From the NCBI GenBank assembly GCA_022559845.1, contig CM040120.1, positions 162,546,334-162,610,333 of the forward strand: 64,000 nt of DNA, written 5' to 3'. The DNA is from Amorphophallus konjac. Taxonomy: Eukaryota > Streptophyta > Magnoliopsida > Alismatales > Araceae. Made by a program: the position numbers and the translations under genes. A model generated the notes under the pieces. The model had not been told where the DNA came from and ran no database searches. It was given only the letters and a program-made list of their open reading frames with translations. The first letter of the stretch is position 1; each line of letters starts with the position of its first letter. Positions 32,263 through 43,122 of the stretch are shown piece by piece.

Positions 32263-34885
32263 TGATGGGGACATCGCTTACTCCTTCACATACCTCCGAG
32301 GGTCCTGCTACTCGCCATTTTGCTCGCCATGATTTTTGGAGTCTAGCTATATAATTTCCATAATTTTCTTGAGTCATTATCATGTAATTTTGCCTTTTAT
32401 TGAGTCTATTACCTAAGTTAGTTAGTCATTTACCTAAGTCCAAGTTTCATTAACTAGCTTAGTAGGCTATTGGGCCTAGCCCATGGGCGCCCCCTTCCCC
32501 AACCTTTGGTCTTCTGTCAGTTGTCCACAATGTGAGGACTTATTGTAAATTCTGGGTTTCCTATATAAGTACCCCAATCCCCCACTTGAAGAGGGTAATT
32601 GATGAATGAATGAAAATTGAACCCACTTGAATCCCCTTGAGTCTTCTCTCTCTCTCTCCCTCTAGTTCTCTCTCTCTCTCTCTAGTTCTCTCCCTCTCTC
32701 CTAGGGGCGAACCCCCTCTCTCTCCTCCCTCCTTCTCTCTCTAAAATTCAAAATTCCCCTCTCTCCTCACCCCTTGCCACCTCACTTGCCACCTAGGCAA
32801 GTCTCTTCACCTCCCAAGACCCCCATTACTTCACCATTAATCACTCCACCTCCCCAAGCACCCTTTCACCTTCCCAAGGCATCCCTCCCCCTTCCCCAAG
32901 CAACCTCCCACCTCCCTAGGGCCCTTTCCCCTCCCCAAGGAGCCCCTTCACCTCCCTAGGTCGTCCACCCCCTTCCCCTCCCTCCTAGGGTCGACCCCCT
33001 CAACCCCTCTCCACCCTCCCATTGCCTTGGCCGACCCCTCCACCCCCCCTTTTGTCAACTTCAGTTCTGTCTGCAGGCTGACCTGCAGACCAGCCTCGAG
33101 TTGCAGCGACTACCATGACAACATCTTGAAGCTTCTGGGGGCGTGGTCTACCTTTCTGGAAAGGCCTCCCTTTCCTCTTCGCAGGCGAGGTGGAATCACC
33201 CCATTCTGAGTTCGTGGCCGTCCGGGAAGGCTGTTCTACCCCGACTGCGCAGAGCTCCATCAGCAGAGTCCCTGAACCCTGTTCAAAGCTACACCACGGC
33301 TGACGGTGAGAGATTCAAGTTGTGAGTTCTTCTAAAAATATCTTCCTCCACCAGTGCTCTTACTGGATCAAGAAGCGGAAGTGCGTTCGCCATTCGGAGG
33401 TCAGAGTTTTGGTCTTTCTCCCTCAACTGGTCGGGTCTGTCTCCCACAGTGGGCAGTGACCTGCCTCCACTCATTGGCATCCCCCAGTCCACCCCGACAT
33501 CAGACGGCTTCCCCGTCAGTTTAGCAGTGCGTAGGGATTGTCCACGGTTCCAGCAACTCCGGCGGCTCGAGATTTGGCATCCGGGAGCGGCCGGGACAAC
33601 GTCTGCAATCCACTGTTTGTTTCTGGTAGCCGCTGTGGCCAGAGTCTGCAACCCTGTTCGTTGCTGCACCACGACTAACCGTGGAGGAATCAGGCTGAAC
33701 TCTCTTCTTAAAAATTCTTCCTCCATCTGTCCACGACCAGAAGCAAGAAACGGAACGACATTCGGCATCCAGGATCCATAGTTACAAATTTTATCCCTCC
33801 GTCGCGCGGATCTGCCTCCTGCAGTCTGCAGCGATCAGTGCCTACTCTTCAGGGCACACCGACCGTCCACGGCCTTGGATCGCAGCCCCATTGACTCCAG
33901 ATGAAAGCTACCTCGACCATGGAGACGACGACGCTGGTTTCGTGCCATTCGGAGTTCGGGAGAGCTCACAACAGCGTCTGCAACCTGCTGCTACAGAACA
34001 GGTCCGGCAAGAGACCACATCTGCCGACTCGGTTCAGTCGCTGGTGTCGCCAGTCCCTGGCTCCAGAGGCCGCCCAAAAATTCAGACAACACCGGCTTCA
34101 AGTCAGGAATCATTGCGAGGTGGTTTCGCTCAATTCGGAGTCCGGACGAGCCCGGGACAGAGCCAACAACAGCACCCTATCCAGCAGTCCAGATTGCAGC
34201 TGAACCCACATTGATTTCCTTTTTAACCACTTCGGTCCGTCCTCCCATCCCCGCCTGGCCGGCTTACCGCCCCACCCTGCGTGGTGGTAATGTTTGTCTG
34301 TAATTAACCAATTCCCACCCCCGAGATCACCCTCCTATGCGAGGTGTAGTAATTGTACTCTTGAACAGGTTTTGAAGCTTCACCGGCGCAGTGTGCGGGG
34401 AGCACACTTCCCCGCTCGCCCTCGTCTCCGACCGGGATCGGCGTCTTCACGCCGATCAGGTGAGCTCCTGGTCACTCTTCGCTGCTGGTTATTACCATTG
34501 CTAGCTTAGTATCGCCTTTTTTGTTTCCCGTCGGAAGTGAGACGAGCGATCGACCCGCCATTCAATCAATTTGTGTGTTAGCCGCGGAGCAAGTTGAGAG
34601 AGAGCCATTGCATCCCACGCCCTCGGCGTGCCGGCCGCCCTTGAAATCGGGCATCCCTGGCCCATTGGGGTCCCTTCCGAGCTAGCCAAACCCTTGGAAC
34701 CTTGAGGTCCAACCCCGGACCCTCACCGTCATCGCCGGTCCTCCTTCGGACCCGAGTGTGCCTACACGAGTGAGTCCGCTAGTGCGACGTTGCCAACTCA
34801 TGTGTTGCTTGCTATCCTAGGTCCAAGGGAGTCATATCACATCAAATTGGTATCATTGTTCTCCGCTGCATGCTGTGTCACATCA
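32263..34885 (+). mobile_element. S1: solo LTR (2,623 bp), E1-related family
   Basis: It starts TGATGGGGACATC and ends GTGTCACATCA with a 5-bp duplication on both sides, and has no internal region. It parallels the E1 LTR: TATA (32,561-32,568), CT-rich tract (32,640-32,760), GC-rich block with ACCCTGCGTGG (34,270), hairpin plus donor-like site (34,436-34,465), end. Solo LTRs arise by recombination between the two LTRs of one element. Frames inside (for example 33,289-33,768) have no homology I recognise. Confidence 0.93.
34436..34465 (+). promoter_or_regulatory. S1 U5 hairpin followed by splice-donor-like AGGTGAGC
   Basis: Arms GATCGGCGT and ACGCCGATC flank loop CTTC, followed directly by AGGTGAGC. 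Compared with E1, a T-A pair has become a C-G pair while pairing is kept. Confidence 0.5.
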
Positions 34886-34890
34886 CATCA

Positions 34891-35921
34891 TTTCTCTGTC
34901 TCGTGGCGTAAAGCTCTGCCACAGTCACCTCCCGCTCAGCTATGTAGAATCTTTCCTTGATTTTCTTCTGCATATCAGGCCAGTCTGCAATGGACCCGGC
35001 AAGAAAGCTCGAATACCACTCGAAAGCGAGCCCGGTAAGTGTCGAGCCAAAGAACTTGAGGAGATAAGCTTCATCCGCCGCTAGATCCCCCATAACATTC
35101 ACATAATAGGCAATGTGCTCCCTAGGAGACCCTTGCCCATTAAATTTCTCAAACTTTGGCGGCTTGGTGATGCCCGCCGACAGGCTCTTTGCAGCATAGT
35201 GTGCCGGGAAAGGTACCCGGTATACGTCGAATGGCGTGTGATCACCATCGCTCCTCCCTGCCAACTTCATATCTATCATTTGTTCGAGCATTAGTCTACT
35301 TACTGTTGCCGGGTCAACCGGGTTTGGATAGAAATGGGCCGATTGTGCCAGCGGCGTTGTTAACACTGTCGCCTGAGGTGCAATAGTGGACCCCTGGAAT
35401 GGCAAGTTCGGTGGCGGGGCCGGTGTGATATGCTGTGGCTGATGTAGGGGTACGCCGCCAGTGTAGGTAGGTATTGGGGGAGACACCGTCACCTGTGGAG
35501 AAGCTTCCGAGGCCTGACCGTTGCCCCCAGGGGTCCCTGGTAATGCTTCAGTCTGCCCGAATGTTGAGGGCTGAGCGGCTCTTTCAGTCAGTTGTTTCTT
35601 TAACAATTCGATCTCCCGCTGATATTGCTGCATCATGTGTAATACCGCGGGGTCGTTCATGGAAAGGCTAGGGGTGCCCCCTCTTTCTTCGATCAGCACC
35701 TCTTCAGATGAAGTGGATGGTCCTCCCGCCGTGCCTTCTGTAATGACATTGGCAGCCAAGGATGTTGAAGGTTCCTCATAGTTAGCTCCTCTGGTGTGGA
35801 CTTGTGTCTTTTCAGCTGCCGCATTCCCTCTTCTGGTGAGAGGTCCTGGCCTTGTGGCAAGCCTGGCTACTTCCTCGGGCTCAGTTGGTAGAGCCCCGTA
35901 CCGGCCAGATACCCCTGCCAT
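34891..35921 (-). pseudogene. T2 gag, N-terminal part
   Basis: The frame starts MAGVSGRYGAL and ends at the S1 junction after YATRQRN. The first 150 residues are low complexity and include a short helix (MMQQYQREIELLKKQL). The capsid domain starts near residue 245 with PKFEKFNGQGSPREHIAYY and continues with LTGLAFEWYSSF and FYIAEREVTVAELY. It belongs to the same frame as 31,539-32,257; only S1 interrupts it. Confidence 0.9.
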
Positions 35922-37153
35922 ATTGCGGGTATAACTCTTAGGTCTCTGCCTCTTCTTGTTGTTCTTCTCGATGGCCTACCCGGAAAGACCAATCTGTGAA
36001 AGACCGATCTCCGCGGCTTCACTTCTTCCCTCGGCGGGGACTGATAATGCTCCTGAGAGCAGTTTCTTGACTCGGCATTGGGCACCGGACGGGTCTCTTC
36101 TTCTTCAAAGGTGGAGGCTACTGCCCCCAGTAATCTCTGGCGACCCAGGGGAGTGCTCCCCGGGCCCCGCAAGTAGTTCTTCATGGCTTGCTCCACTCCT
36201 TCCCAGTCCTGGTCAGGAGGAGAAGCTGATGATGTCGCCCTGTTGGCAGCAACGGGCATATGGGTTGCAGGCTCCACACGGGCAGCCTGATAGTGACGTC
36301 GGTAGTGTCGACGGTGGATGTTCTCCGGTGGGGCCGGTGTAGTCAATGTCGTCTGGTAGACGGGGGCCGATGTCTTGACCCGATCTCCTTGTTGTGCCCT
36401 TGCCGGGCGGAAGGTGCTGGGCCTCGCCTGGGCTGGTGAGGTGAACCGGGCCCCCTTGGGAACCCAAACTTGCTTAGCTTTGGTGGGCATGGAGGCTGAC
36501 TGATGTTGCGGCGCTGGGGCCTGAATGGCGGGCGTTATCCTGCCCTTCATCTTCTCCAGTGCCTGAAAAGAGTTGCGCACTGGTACGGCGGGTACAATGC
36601 GATCCGGGATCACCTCGGAACGCTGTCTGTTAAAATGCACCCGGAAAGTCCCGACGATAGCCGACTTGCCGGTGCTGGAGAACCGGCCTCGGTATGATGT
36701 TGTGGCATGGCTCCTTCGGAGACTCCTTTGGTGAGAGGCCGACCCTGGGTGAGAAGGGCCGACAGTTTGGTGCACGTGGTGCACGTTGCAGCTCAGCGTC
36801 CCAGTCGGGACGGTCTTGGAAGTCTCGGCCATTGATCGGCCGACAGTAGCTTTGGCGGCCCCCTGGATGGGAGCGTTGCTTTCAGTCCAGTCAGACGCTT
36901 CTCCAGCAGGTTCGTGAAGGCTACCCCAAGGAAGTTGGGGAAGCCTACCACTGGAGGGAAGCTCCCGAAGCTGAGGGGGATGGCCAAGTAGCCGTTCCGA
37001 ACATGGCTCTCGATGGCCTGTTGGCCGAACGTGGGGGCCATCCTGGTGTCCGAAATGCAACTTGCATTTGCAAATCAAACAATTAGCATTACATGAAAGG
37101 GGCCGTAGGGCCCTTAGTCCCGGCAAAGAGATGAAGGGTGATTTCCGTCCCAC
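35867..37153 (-). CDS. T2 ORF1 upstream of gag, unknown function
   Basis: A 428-codon frame lies between the primer site and gag and overlaps the gag start by 55 nt in another phase. Its second half looks coding, with TKAKQVWVPKGARF and REEVKPRRSVFHRLVFPG. Its first part looks less convincing. The alternative frame 37,041-36,793, starting MAPTFGQQAIESHVRNGYLA with FPPVVGFPNFLGVAFTNLLE, is a better N-terminus. One frameshift near 36,800-36,900 would join the two. Ogre elements carry an ORF1 of unknown function in this place. Confidence 0.55.
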   Translation of the reverse strand: MGRKSPFISLPGLRALRPLSCNANCLICKCKLHFGHQDGPHVRPTGHREPCSERLLGHPPQLRELPSSGRLPQLPWGSLHEPAGEASDWTESNAPIQGAAKATVGRSMAETSKTVPTGTLSCNVHHVHQTVGPSHPGSASHQRSLRRSHATTSYRGRFSSTGKSAIVGTFRVHFNRQRSEVIPDRIVPAVPVRNSFQALEKMKGRITPAIQAPAPQHQSASMPTKAKQVWVPKGARFTSPAQARPSTFRPARAQQGDRVKTSAPVYQTTLTTPAPPENIHRRHYRRHYQAARVEPATHMPVAANRATSSASPPDQDWEGVEQAMKNYLRGPGSTPLGRQRLLGAVASTFEEEETRPVPNAESRNCSQEHYQSPPREEVKPRRSVFHRLVFPGRPSRRTTRRGRDLRVIPAIWQGYLAGTGLYQLSPRK

Positions 37154-37164
37154 CGGGCGTGCCA
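37147..37164 (-). other. T2 primer binding site
   Basis: On the minus strand TGGCACGCCCGGTGGGAC stands four bases inside the 5' LTR. The TGG start and position are right for a primer site. Which tRNA it matches I cannot state. Confidence 0.7.
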
Positions 37165-37168
37165 GACT

Positions 37169-40100
37169 TGTGGACGCACTAAAATTCGAGGGTAAATCTG
37201 TTCGTTTGTTGGTCGGGGTTAATTCTTCTATTTAGTGCGAGGACGTGCCAATCACAAAGTGAGGATTTATTCGGGCTTCGTGGAAGCCCATGGTGCGCGC
37301 GATCTGACTAATCAGACAATTGTGTGGTTCGTGTCGGGACCGAAACCCGCCGTGCCGTAAAGGCCACGGCGTTATTTACATCCCCCATATGGGGGAACAC
37401 CCTTGATTGATTGCCGGGAATAAGGGCCCTACGGCCTAGAGAGAATACTAATCATGCAGGAGGATAGTGAAAGACGAACTATGCTAGAAACCCGTATTGG
37501 GACGTGAATGTTCAGACTATGTCGGCCACTCATGGGCCCCTTCATGTTCGGACGAAGCTCCGTGCTTGTAGTATAAAAGACGGTGACAAAACCGCGTGAA
37601 TGTCTGCCACGAACAAGGCAAGTTTAATGAGAATACGGGATTGGATCCCGGTAGAGACGGGTCAAGTTGATAGACTGTTGGCCGGAGATGATTTTGGACT
37701 ATGGCCATGTCGGAAATTCCGTAAACCACGTCCGATACCATAAGGCGTCGTCGATTTTCTCTTTGCACCCAGTCCGAGGGAGTGAATTATTAAGTGCATA
37801 GCCCGAGCTCACTAACGTGCGCCCTCACACGCGGATCGACCTGCGCGGTCAGGTCGCGGGGTTCGACCTGCCCGGTCAGGTCGCGGGGGTCAAGGGGGTA
37901 GCGCCCCTTGCGGGGGTTTCCTGGGGTAGTGCCCCCGGAACAAAATTTTAATCGAAGCACGGGCAATAGAGTTCCTTTCATTTTTTTTATTTGGTATTGA
38001 TCTTTGTATTTTTTGTTTGAACCTTTCTCCCTTTTATTATTATTATTTACCTCCCCCTCTGTATATAAAAGAGGCGCGCCGGTTAAATGGATATGAAGGA
38101 GGAGGGAGGCGCGCCGTTTAAGGGTTCAATGAGGAGGAAATGTGGGGGGCGCCACTTTTAGGTGTTCACAGAAGGAGATGGAAGGCACGCCATTTTAACA
38201 TTTGAAGGGAGAAGATACGGGGCTTTTGTGAGGAGGGCGCGCCGGTTAGGGCCGCGTCGGGCTACGGTATTGAAGGCACTTGTCGATTGAAGGTTCAAAG
38301 AGGATTTTGAGAGTGATGTTAAACCGGCGCGGTGAAATAGTCACCGCGCCGTATTAAACTCCCCCGAGGGCTTATTGCCTTGACTTTGTGTTTCTTTCCT
38401 TTCACCCGTAGATAGATTTTATGATGCGTTTATTCATTCATTTGATAGATTAAGCGACCAGGGAGGAAGTTTAGGCGTTTAGCTGTTCATTAGGGTGACT
38501 TAGCGTGTACTTTAAGTGTTTCGTTCGAGGGGTTTTAGTTCACAGATTTTACTGTGTGTGGTTCTTGCTCTCAGAAGTGGTTTATTCGCTTGTTCCTGGA
38601 GGGCATCTTCTTCATTTGATCTTGAGCGTTCTTGGCCATGGCGAGAATCCGGCAGCACCTCCCCCGGATCGGGACTTGCCAGAGATAAAGGAGAGTCACC
38701 AATCAGATTGCTCCGGGGTAGACCCTCAAAAATCAGAGTAGCCTCACGGCGGTCCGAACCCAAATGTGAGTATGGAACGTTCGAGGGCCAGCCTACAAGA
38801 ACGACCACAGCTCACGGGTGATGATTTCGTGGAACGGGACAGATGTAGGCCATAGGTGGCCATGAATGTTCACCCTTCGAACGGGTTCCCTCAGAGTTCA
38901 TGCCACAGAAGGGCAAGCTTCTGAGGACCCCAGGTAATGTTGAAAACCGGGAGGAAGAAAACGGAAGAAAAGGGGGAGGGATCAGAGCAATAGAATACTG
39001 CGCATGCTTACAAAGTCACTCTTTTATTCATCCTCAAGGGAAAGGAAAGGAGGGAAGAGAGGTACAAGAGGAGATCTACCCCCCCAAAGCACAGAGAAGA
39101 ATATAACGGAGAAGATAAAAGAAAAACTAGGTGTTGAGGGGGGGGGGAAGAAGATACATCGGTGGGGGAGAAGGAGGAACAGAGCACAAGCTCTTCCCCC
39201 TCTCTCCCCTCTCGCTCTCTCACCCTCTCTCTCTCTCTCTCTTTTTCTTCACCTTGCAGGTGGGAATGGATAGAGCTTCTTCTTCTCTTCAGACGCCGGA
39301 GACCCTAGCCGAACCAGCCAGCCTTCCCTTCAGCCTCTCTTCTCTCTGCCCTTTCTTCTTCTAGCTCCTTCTATCTGTGAGCTCCTTCTGTCTGTGTGTT
39401 CCTTCGGCTTCACAATGATGCCCCTTTTATAGAACGACCATCCTGGGAGCGTCCCTGCCAATTCCACCTCGTCCGCAATGAAGTCGGGAGTTGACTGGCT
39501 GTGCTGGACACCGTTGATTCGTCTCGTACACTGCTGCTCGTCCGAGGATGGGACGCTCATGGATTTGTCGGAGCTTGCCTTGCTGCTGCTACTTATGTGC
39601 TGTCGAACGGAGGTAGAAGAAGGGCCATGGGCATTGAATGTTCTCTGCATGCCATAATGATGCAAAAATAGAGCATCGGAGTGTAGATGGGATGGCTTGT
39701 TTGCGCTCCGGGGAAGCGCTTCAGAGAATAGAATGAGGGGTTAAAACGGCGCCACATTCAAAGGGGCGCCGCTTTAAGCATCAAATGGGGAGGCCCCTTC
39801 GATAGGAGCGCGCCGTGTAGCCAAATAAAAAGGGGGCGCGCCGTTTTAAGAGGGGGGCGCGCCGTTTTAAGGGGCGACGTTTTAGGGCCACTTCGTGCCG
39901 TTTTAAGCACCAAACGGATTCCTTTCGAAGTCGCGGCCATTTATATGAATGTCGGCATTCCCAGAACGTTCCGGTTGCGACGTATGGCCTCCATAATATT
40001 CCATTTGTAGCCTCTGGGACTCGGTCCCAGATTCTGCGTGACTTTCGGTGCATGCCGAGACTGTGCTGGAGTTCCCGACTTTTCTCTGATTCAGCTCTCG

Positions 40101-40294
40101 GCATGGCCGGTCGGAGCGTTGTAGCTGTATCTTCTGCTTAGGGGGCTTCCTTAGTGGGTAGCGGACCACCAAGCGAGTTCTCGTCCTGATCGGGCAAGGC
40201 ATGAGGTTTATTTGGCCTTTTCGTCTCTGACTTGCTCTCGAGTGTTACGATGTGCATGCCGTACGATCGACGCCGTCATTTTTCGACGTCCACA
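37169..40294 (-). repeat. T2 5' LTR (3,126 bp)
   Basis: Same structure as 8,903-12,024, with TATA at 39,421-39,434 (minus), hairpin at 38,325-38,351, GGCGCGCC-type words and the CGACCTG/CAGGTCG block near 37,817-37,900. Differences from the 3' LTR are scattered substitutions and small indels. Confidence 0.95.
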
Positions 40295-40299
40295 CCACC

Positions 40300-41823
40300 T
40301 GGAGCGTCGCACGCCTCAGTCAATGCCCCAATCCCAGCCGTGGTCCGAGCGTCACCTGCCTCATCTATGGCCCCCTCGGCTCCTGCCGAGGGGAGAGCCG
40401 GGCTAGCACCGCTGCCAACCGCAGAAGCAGCCTCAGCCCCCTCGGCTCCGGTCGAAGGGGGAGCCGAGCCTGCATCGTCACCGACCGTAGGAGTATCCCC
40501 AGCCTCCTCGGCCCCCTCTTGCTCGGCGGGTGGGAGAGCTCGCCCATTAGTGTCGGCCCCATCATGCTCGGCGGGGGGTGAGCCGCGGCAAGGTCGCCTT
40601 CGGCTGCGAGAATAGCCCCGGCCTTCTTGGCCCGCTTCCTGGCCTTTACCGCGGCCCGGATGATGCCCTCCATGGGATCCTTGCGCTTGGACCCCCGCGG
40701 CCCAGAAGATTCACCCTGAGCCGCCCCGTTGCCCTTGTCTCTGGCTCGGGAGCGACCCGTGGGAGCAGCTGACTCATCGGTAGCCGAGTCATCGCCGAGA
40801 TCGATCACCTCTGCGGCCTCCTCCAAAGCCGGCCGCCTGGTGTCTGCACAGAAGAAAGATGAGATCATGAAAAGGAGATGGTCTCGACATCCGAAGAAGA
40901 AACTGATTCGTGGCGACCAAACCTATCGACTGCAGCCTCGCAAGAAGACACCGCTCGACGTTCTCCGGAGTAACCAGCTCCTCTATGGACTAACGATGCT
41001 TCAGCAAAATAGTCGTGTACTCTTCCACATGCGGAGGAAACTCGTCCTGCCTCGGAAGAATATTCGGATGGAAATTGGGGATTACTTGACATTTCCTAGT
41101 ATCCTCCACCGAGAGGATCCCCACCCAGAAGAACTGGGTCTTCCACCCCTTGTGCGAAGAATCCTTCGCGGCCAAGGAGATACAGCTCCTATTCCGCCTC
41201 GCCTGGATGAAATAGAAGCCCTTCCCGGCCGAGGGATGCACCTTCAACTCAAAAAAATAGTGGAAGAGGTCCAAGGAAGGAGGAACTCCGCATTGACGGC
41301 AGAGGATGCGAAAGGCAGAAAGAAGAAGATAGGAGTTGGCTACCAACTGCACGGGCGCCAACTAGAAGAAATTAAAAAGTTTGAGAACAAAGCGCTCGAA
41401 GGGAAGGCGGAACCCACCCTTCCATGATAGTAGAAAGGTGCAGATGTGGCCCGTAGGAGAATCCAAGCTCGACTCGTGCGGGGCAGCCGTGGCGAAGAAA
41501 AACTTGTGGGGCAGATGAAACTGGTTTTCCAGCCGTTTCACCTCTGCCTCCCCCAGTTCGCTGCAGTTTGGAGCCGCCGCCCTCACCGTAGGCTCTCCCT
41601 CCCACTCTTCTGCATCTGGACGCTGGTCTGCCATGAAATCCGGAGAGGAACTTGAGGAAAGATGCTCCCGGGACCCCGAAGACTCTGGAGGAAGGGGAAG
41701 CTGTCGGACCGCCTCCGCAGTTATCTCCGCCAACTCCGTGAACGCCGCTACGAGCCTTTTCTCTTCTGTCGTGTCCTCACGATGCATCAAAGAGCCCCAA
41801 AAGCAAGCACGAAGGAGTGCCAA
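40300..41823 (-). pseudogene. T1 antisense extra ORF, N-terminal part (gypsy-type transposon domain)
   Basis: It starts at 41,823 (MALLRACFWGSL). Around an in-frame TAG at 41,362-41,364 it carries FRLPFERFVLKLFNFF and LAPVQLVANSYLLLSAFRIL, followed by SLDLFHYFFELKVHP and WKTQFFWVGIL. This resembles the Pfam family called putative gypsy type transposon (PF04195), recalled from its pattern and not searched. A TAG at 40,990-40,992 follows. From 40,868 another frame continues with a basic domain (KRKDPMEGIIRAAVKARKRA). TTTCTTCTGTGCAG near 40,850 looks like a 3' splice site, so an intron may explain the frame change. Confidence 0.75.
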
Positions 41824-42090
41824 ACCCTAAAACGGAGGGAGTCTGGAGCGACGATAAGCGCGCAACGCCTATATTCCCACGCGGAAGGCGGCACATCGTT
41901 CCGACCTCTGAGAAAAGGGGGCCCCTTCAGTTCAAATCCGTCAGGATCATCATTATTATGGGCCCAGGTGACCACGATACGTGGCTTACTAACACCGCCA
42001 GATCTCCACCCACCTGAGCCACGCTAGTCCAAAACCATGAACAGGTACTCTTCCGAGCTTACTAAAGCTCGGGAGTAGGAGGGGGATAAG
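41824..42090. other. T1 spacer between antisense ORF and polypurine tract
   Basis: Upstream region of the antisense ORF. A weak TATA-like GAATATAGG occurs on the minus strand near 41,868-41,876, about 45 bp from the ORF start. No other feature is seen. Confidence 0.45.
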
Positions 42091-42106
42091 TGGAGAGGGG
42101 GATTTC
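42091..42106 (+). other. T1 polypurine tract
   Basis: TGGAGAGGGGGATTTC directly precedes the LTR start TGTAGCCC on the element strand. Confidence 0.8.
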
Positions 42107-43051
42107 TGTAGCCCATCTAAGAGCAGCCAAACTAGGTCCATCAGGACCAAACGAGGCCCAGCTCATCCAAGTGACAGCCCCACAGGGCTCACTTAAGATA
42201 AAAAGCCCAATAAGATTACTCGGGATCAAACCCTTCCTCGGTGGCCCTTAGGCTGGGAAGGCCCGAACGTCGATCACAACGGAGGAAGACCCATGCCCGA
42301 GTTATCCCTTCACCGGGATAGAGGCAAGCGCCCAGCGCCCACTCCGACCTACCTTCATCCGAGCTATGCCTATCGCCCGGACAGGGTTGGCACCATTCAT
42401 GCTTGGATCGACCGACGATTGCTTATCCACGCTGCCATTGAGAAACCCATTATGAGCAGGAGTTTAAGAGGATAAGGGATCCATGACTCCTCATGGCTAT
42501 AAAGACCCCACGATGAGGACATAAAGAGTCCACGTTGAGGATGTAACTCTCGCCTGAAACTCCTCAGCTTATGGGACTCATGAGGCCAGCGCACTATTTA
42601 AACCTGAGACTCCCTCCAGCGAAAGGTAAGGCCCGACACACGCCTAAAATTCCTCGAGCAGGAACCACTTCACCATCTTGGTGTAGAGGGATCTCGCGCC
42701 TCTTTTCCTCCTCCCTTCATAGCTTCCACCATTGCTCTACTGACTTAGGCATCAGAGGGTTTTTCCCAGGGAACCATCCCTGGACCCCCTGATCTGTTTC
42801 CCTTTCTTGCAGTTCACTATTTGGTGATCATCCCCCAGCTCAAGTCCAGCGTGAGATTACACCTCTTCAAGTATGATTATCGATCTCGTCTTCTAGTGTG
42901 TGTGTGGCTCTGCTCTACAGTGTTTGTCAATAACTTAATTCATTTGTGGGTAAGCTGATTTCATTATCTTCTTGAGCCTTGATCATTAGAAAATTTTTAA
43001 TTAGTCGAAATCAATTCACCCCCTCTTGCTTGTGATTCCAACGGGCTAACA
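42107..43051 (+). repeat. T1 3' LTR (945 bp)
   Basis: It begins TGTAGCCC after the polypurine tract and ends GGGCTAACA, giving near-inverted ends. CTATAAAG at 42,497-42,504 is a TATA candidate. The other LTR of T1 lies outside the window, so the target duplication cannot be checked. Confidence 0.78.
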
Positions 43052-43122
43052 AAATCCTTGAACTTTTAACACCTCAGACTTACAGTAGGTGGTAGCGGGT
43101 CCCACCGTGATCGCTAGAATGT
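43052..43122 (-). other. T0 leader with candidate primer binding site
   Basis: About 70 bp remain between the T1 end and the T0 LTR. On the minus strand TAGCGATCACGGTGGGACC lies seven bases inside the LTR end. Its second half, CGGTGGGAC, matches the T2 primer site, so it is probably a primer site with one changed base. Confidence 0.55.

Larger units (their letters stand above)
8903..40294 (-). mobile_element. T2: Tat/Ogre-like Ty3/gypsy element, 31.4 kb with two guests inside
   Basis: Two 3.1-kb LTRs with TG..CA ends (extended TGTGGACG and CGTCCACA) and a 5-bp target duplication bound it. On the minus strand the order is 5' LTR, primer site, ORF1, gag, protease, RT, RNase H, archaeal-type RNase H, integrase, tandem repeats, polypurine tract and 3' LTR. 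Removing C1 (10,714 bp plus 5) and S1 (2,623 bp plus 5) leaves about 18.0 kb. ORF1 before gag, great length and 3' tandem repeats are traits reported for Tat/Ogre elements. Gag to pol lies in one frame with several stops, so it is dead as a protein source. Confidence 0.93.
40295..43051 (+). mobile_element. T1 part 2: antisense ORF and 3' LTR
   Basis: This continues T1 after the T2 insertion (target CCACC at 40,295-40,299). It holds the N-terminal part of the antisense ORF, a spacer (41,824-42,090), a polypurine tract (42,091-42,106) and the 3' LTR, which ends at 43,051. Confidence 0.87.

Noticed and set aside
33289..33781. Overlapping frames of 159 and 110 codons in S1
   Set aside because: They lie in a solo LTR, on both strands, with no family resemblance.
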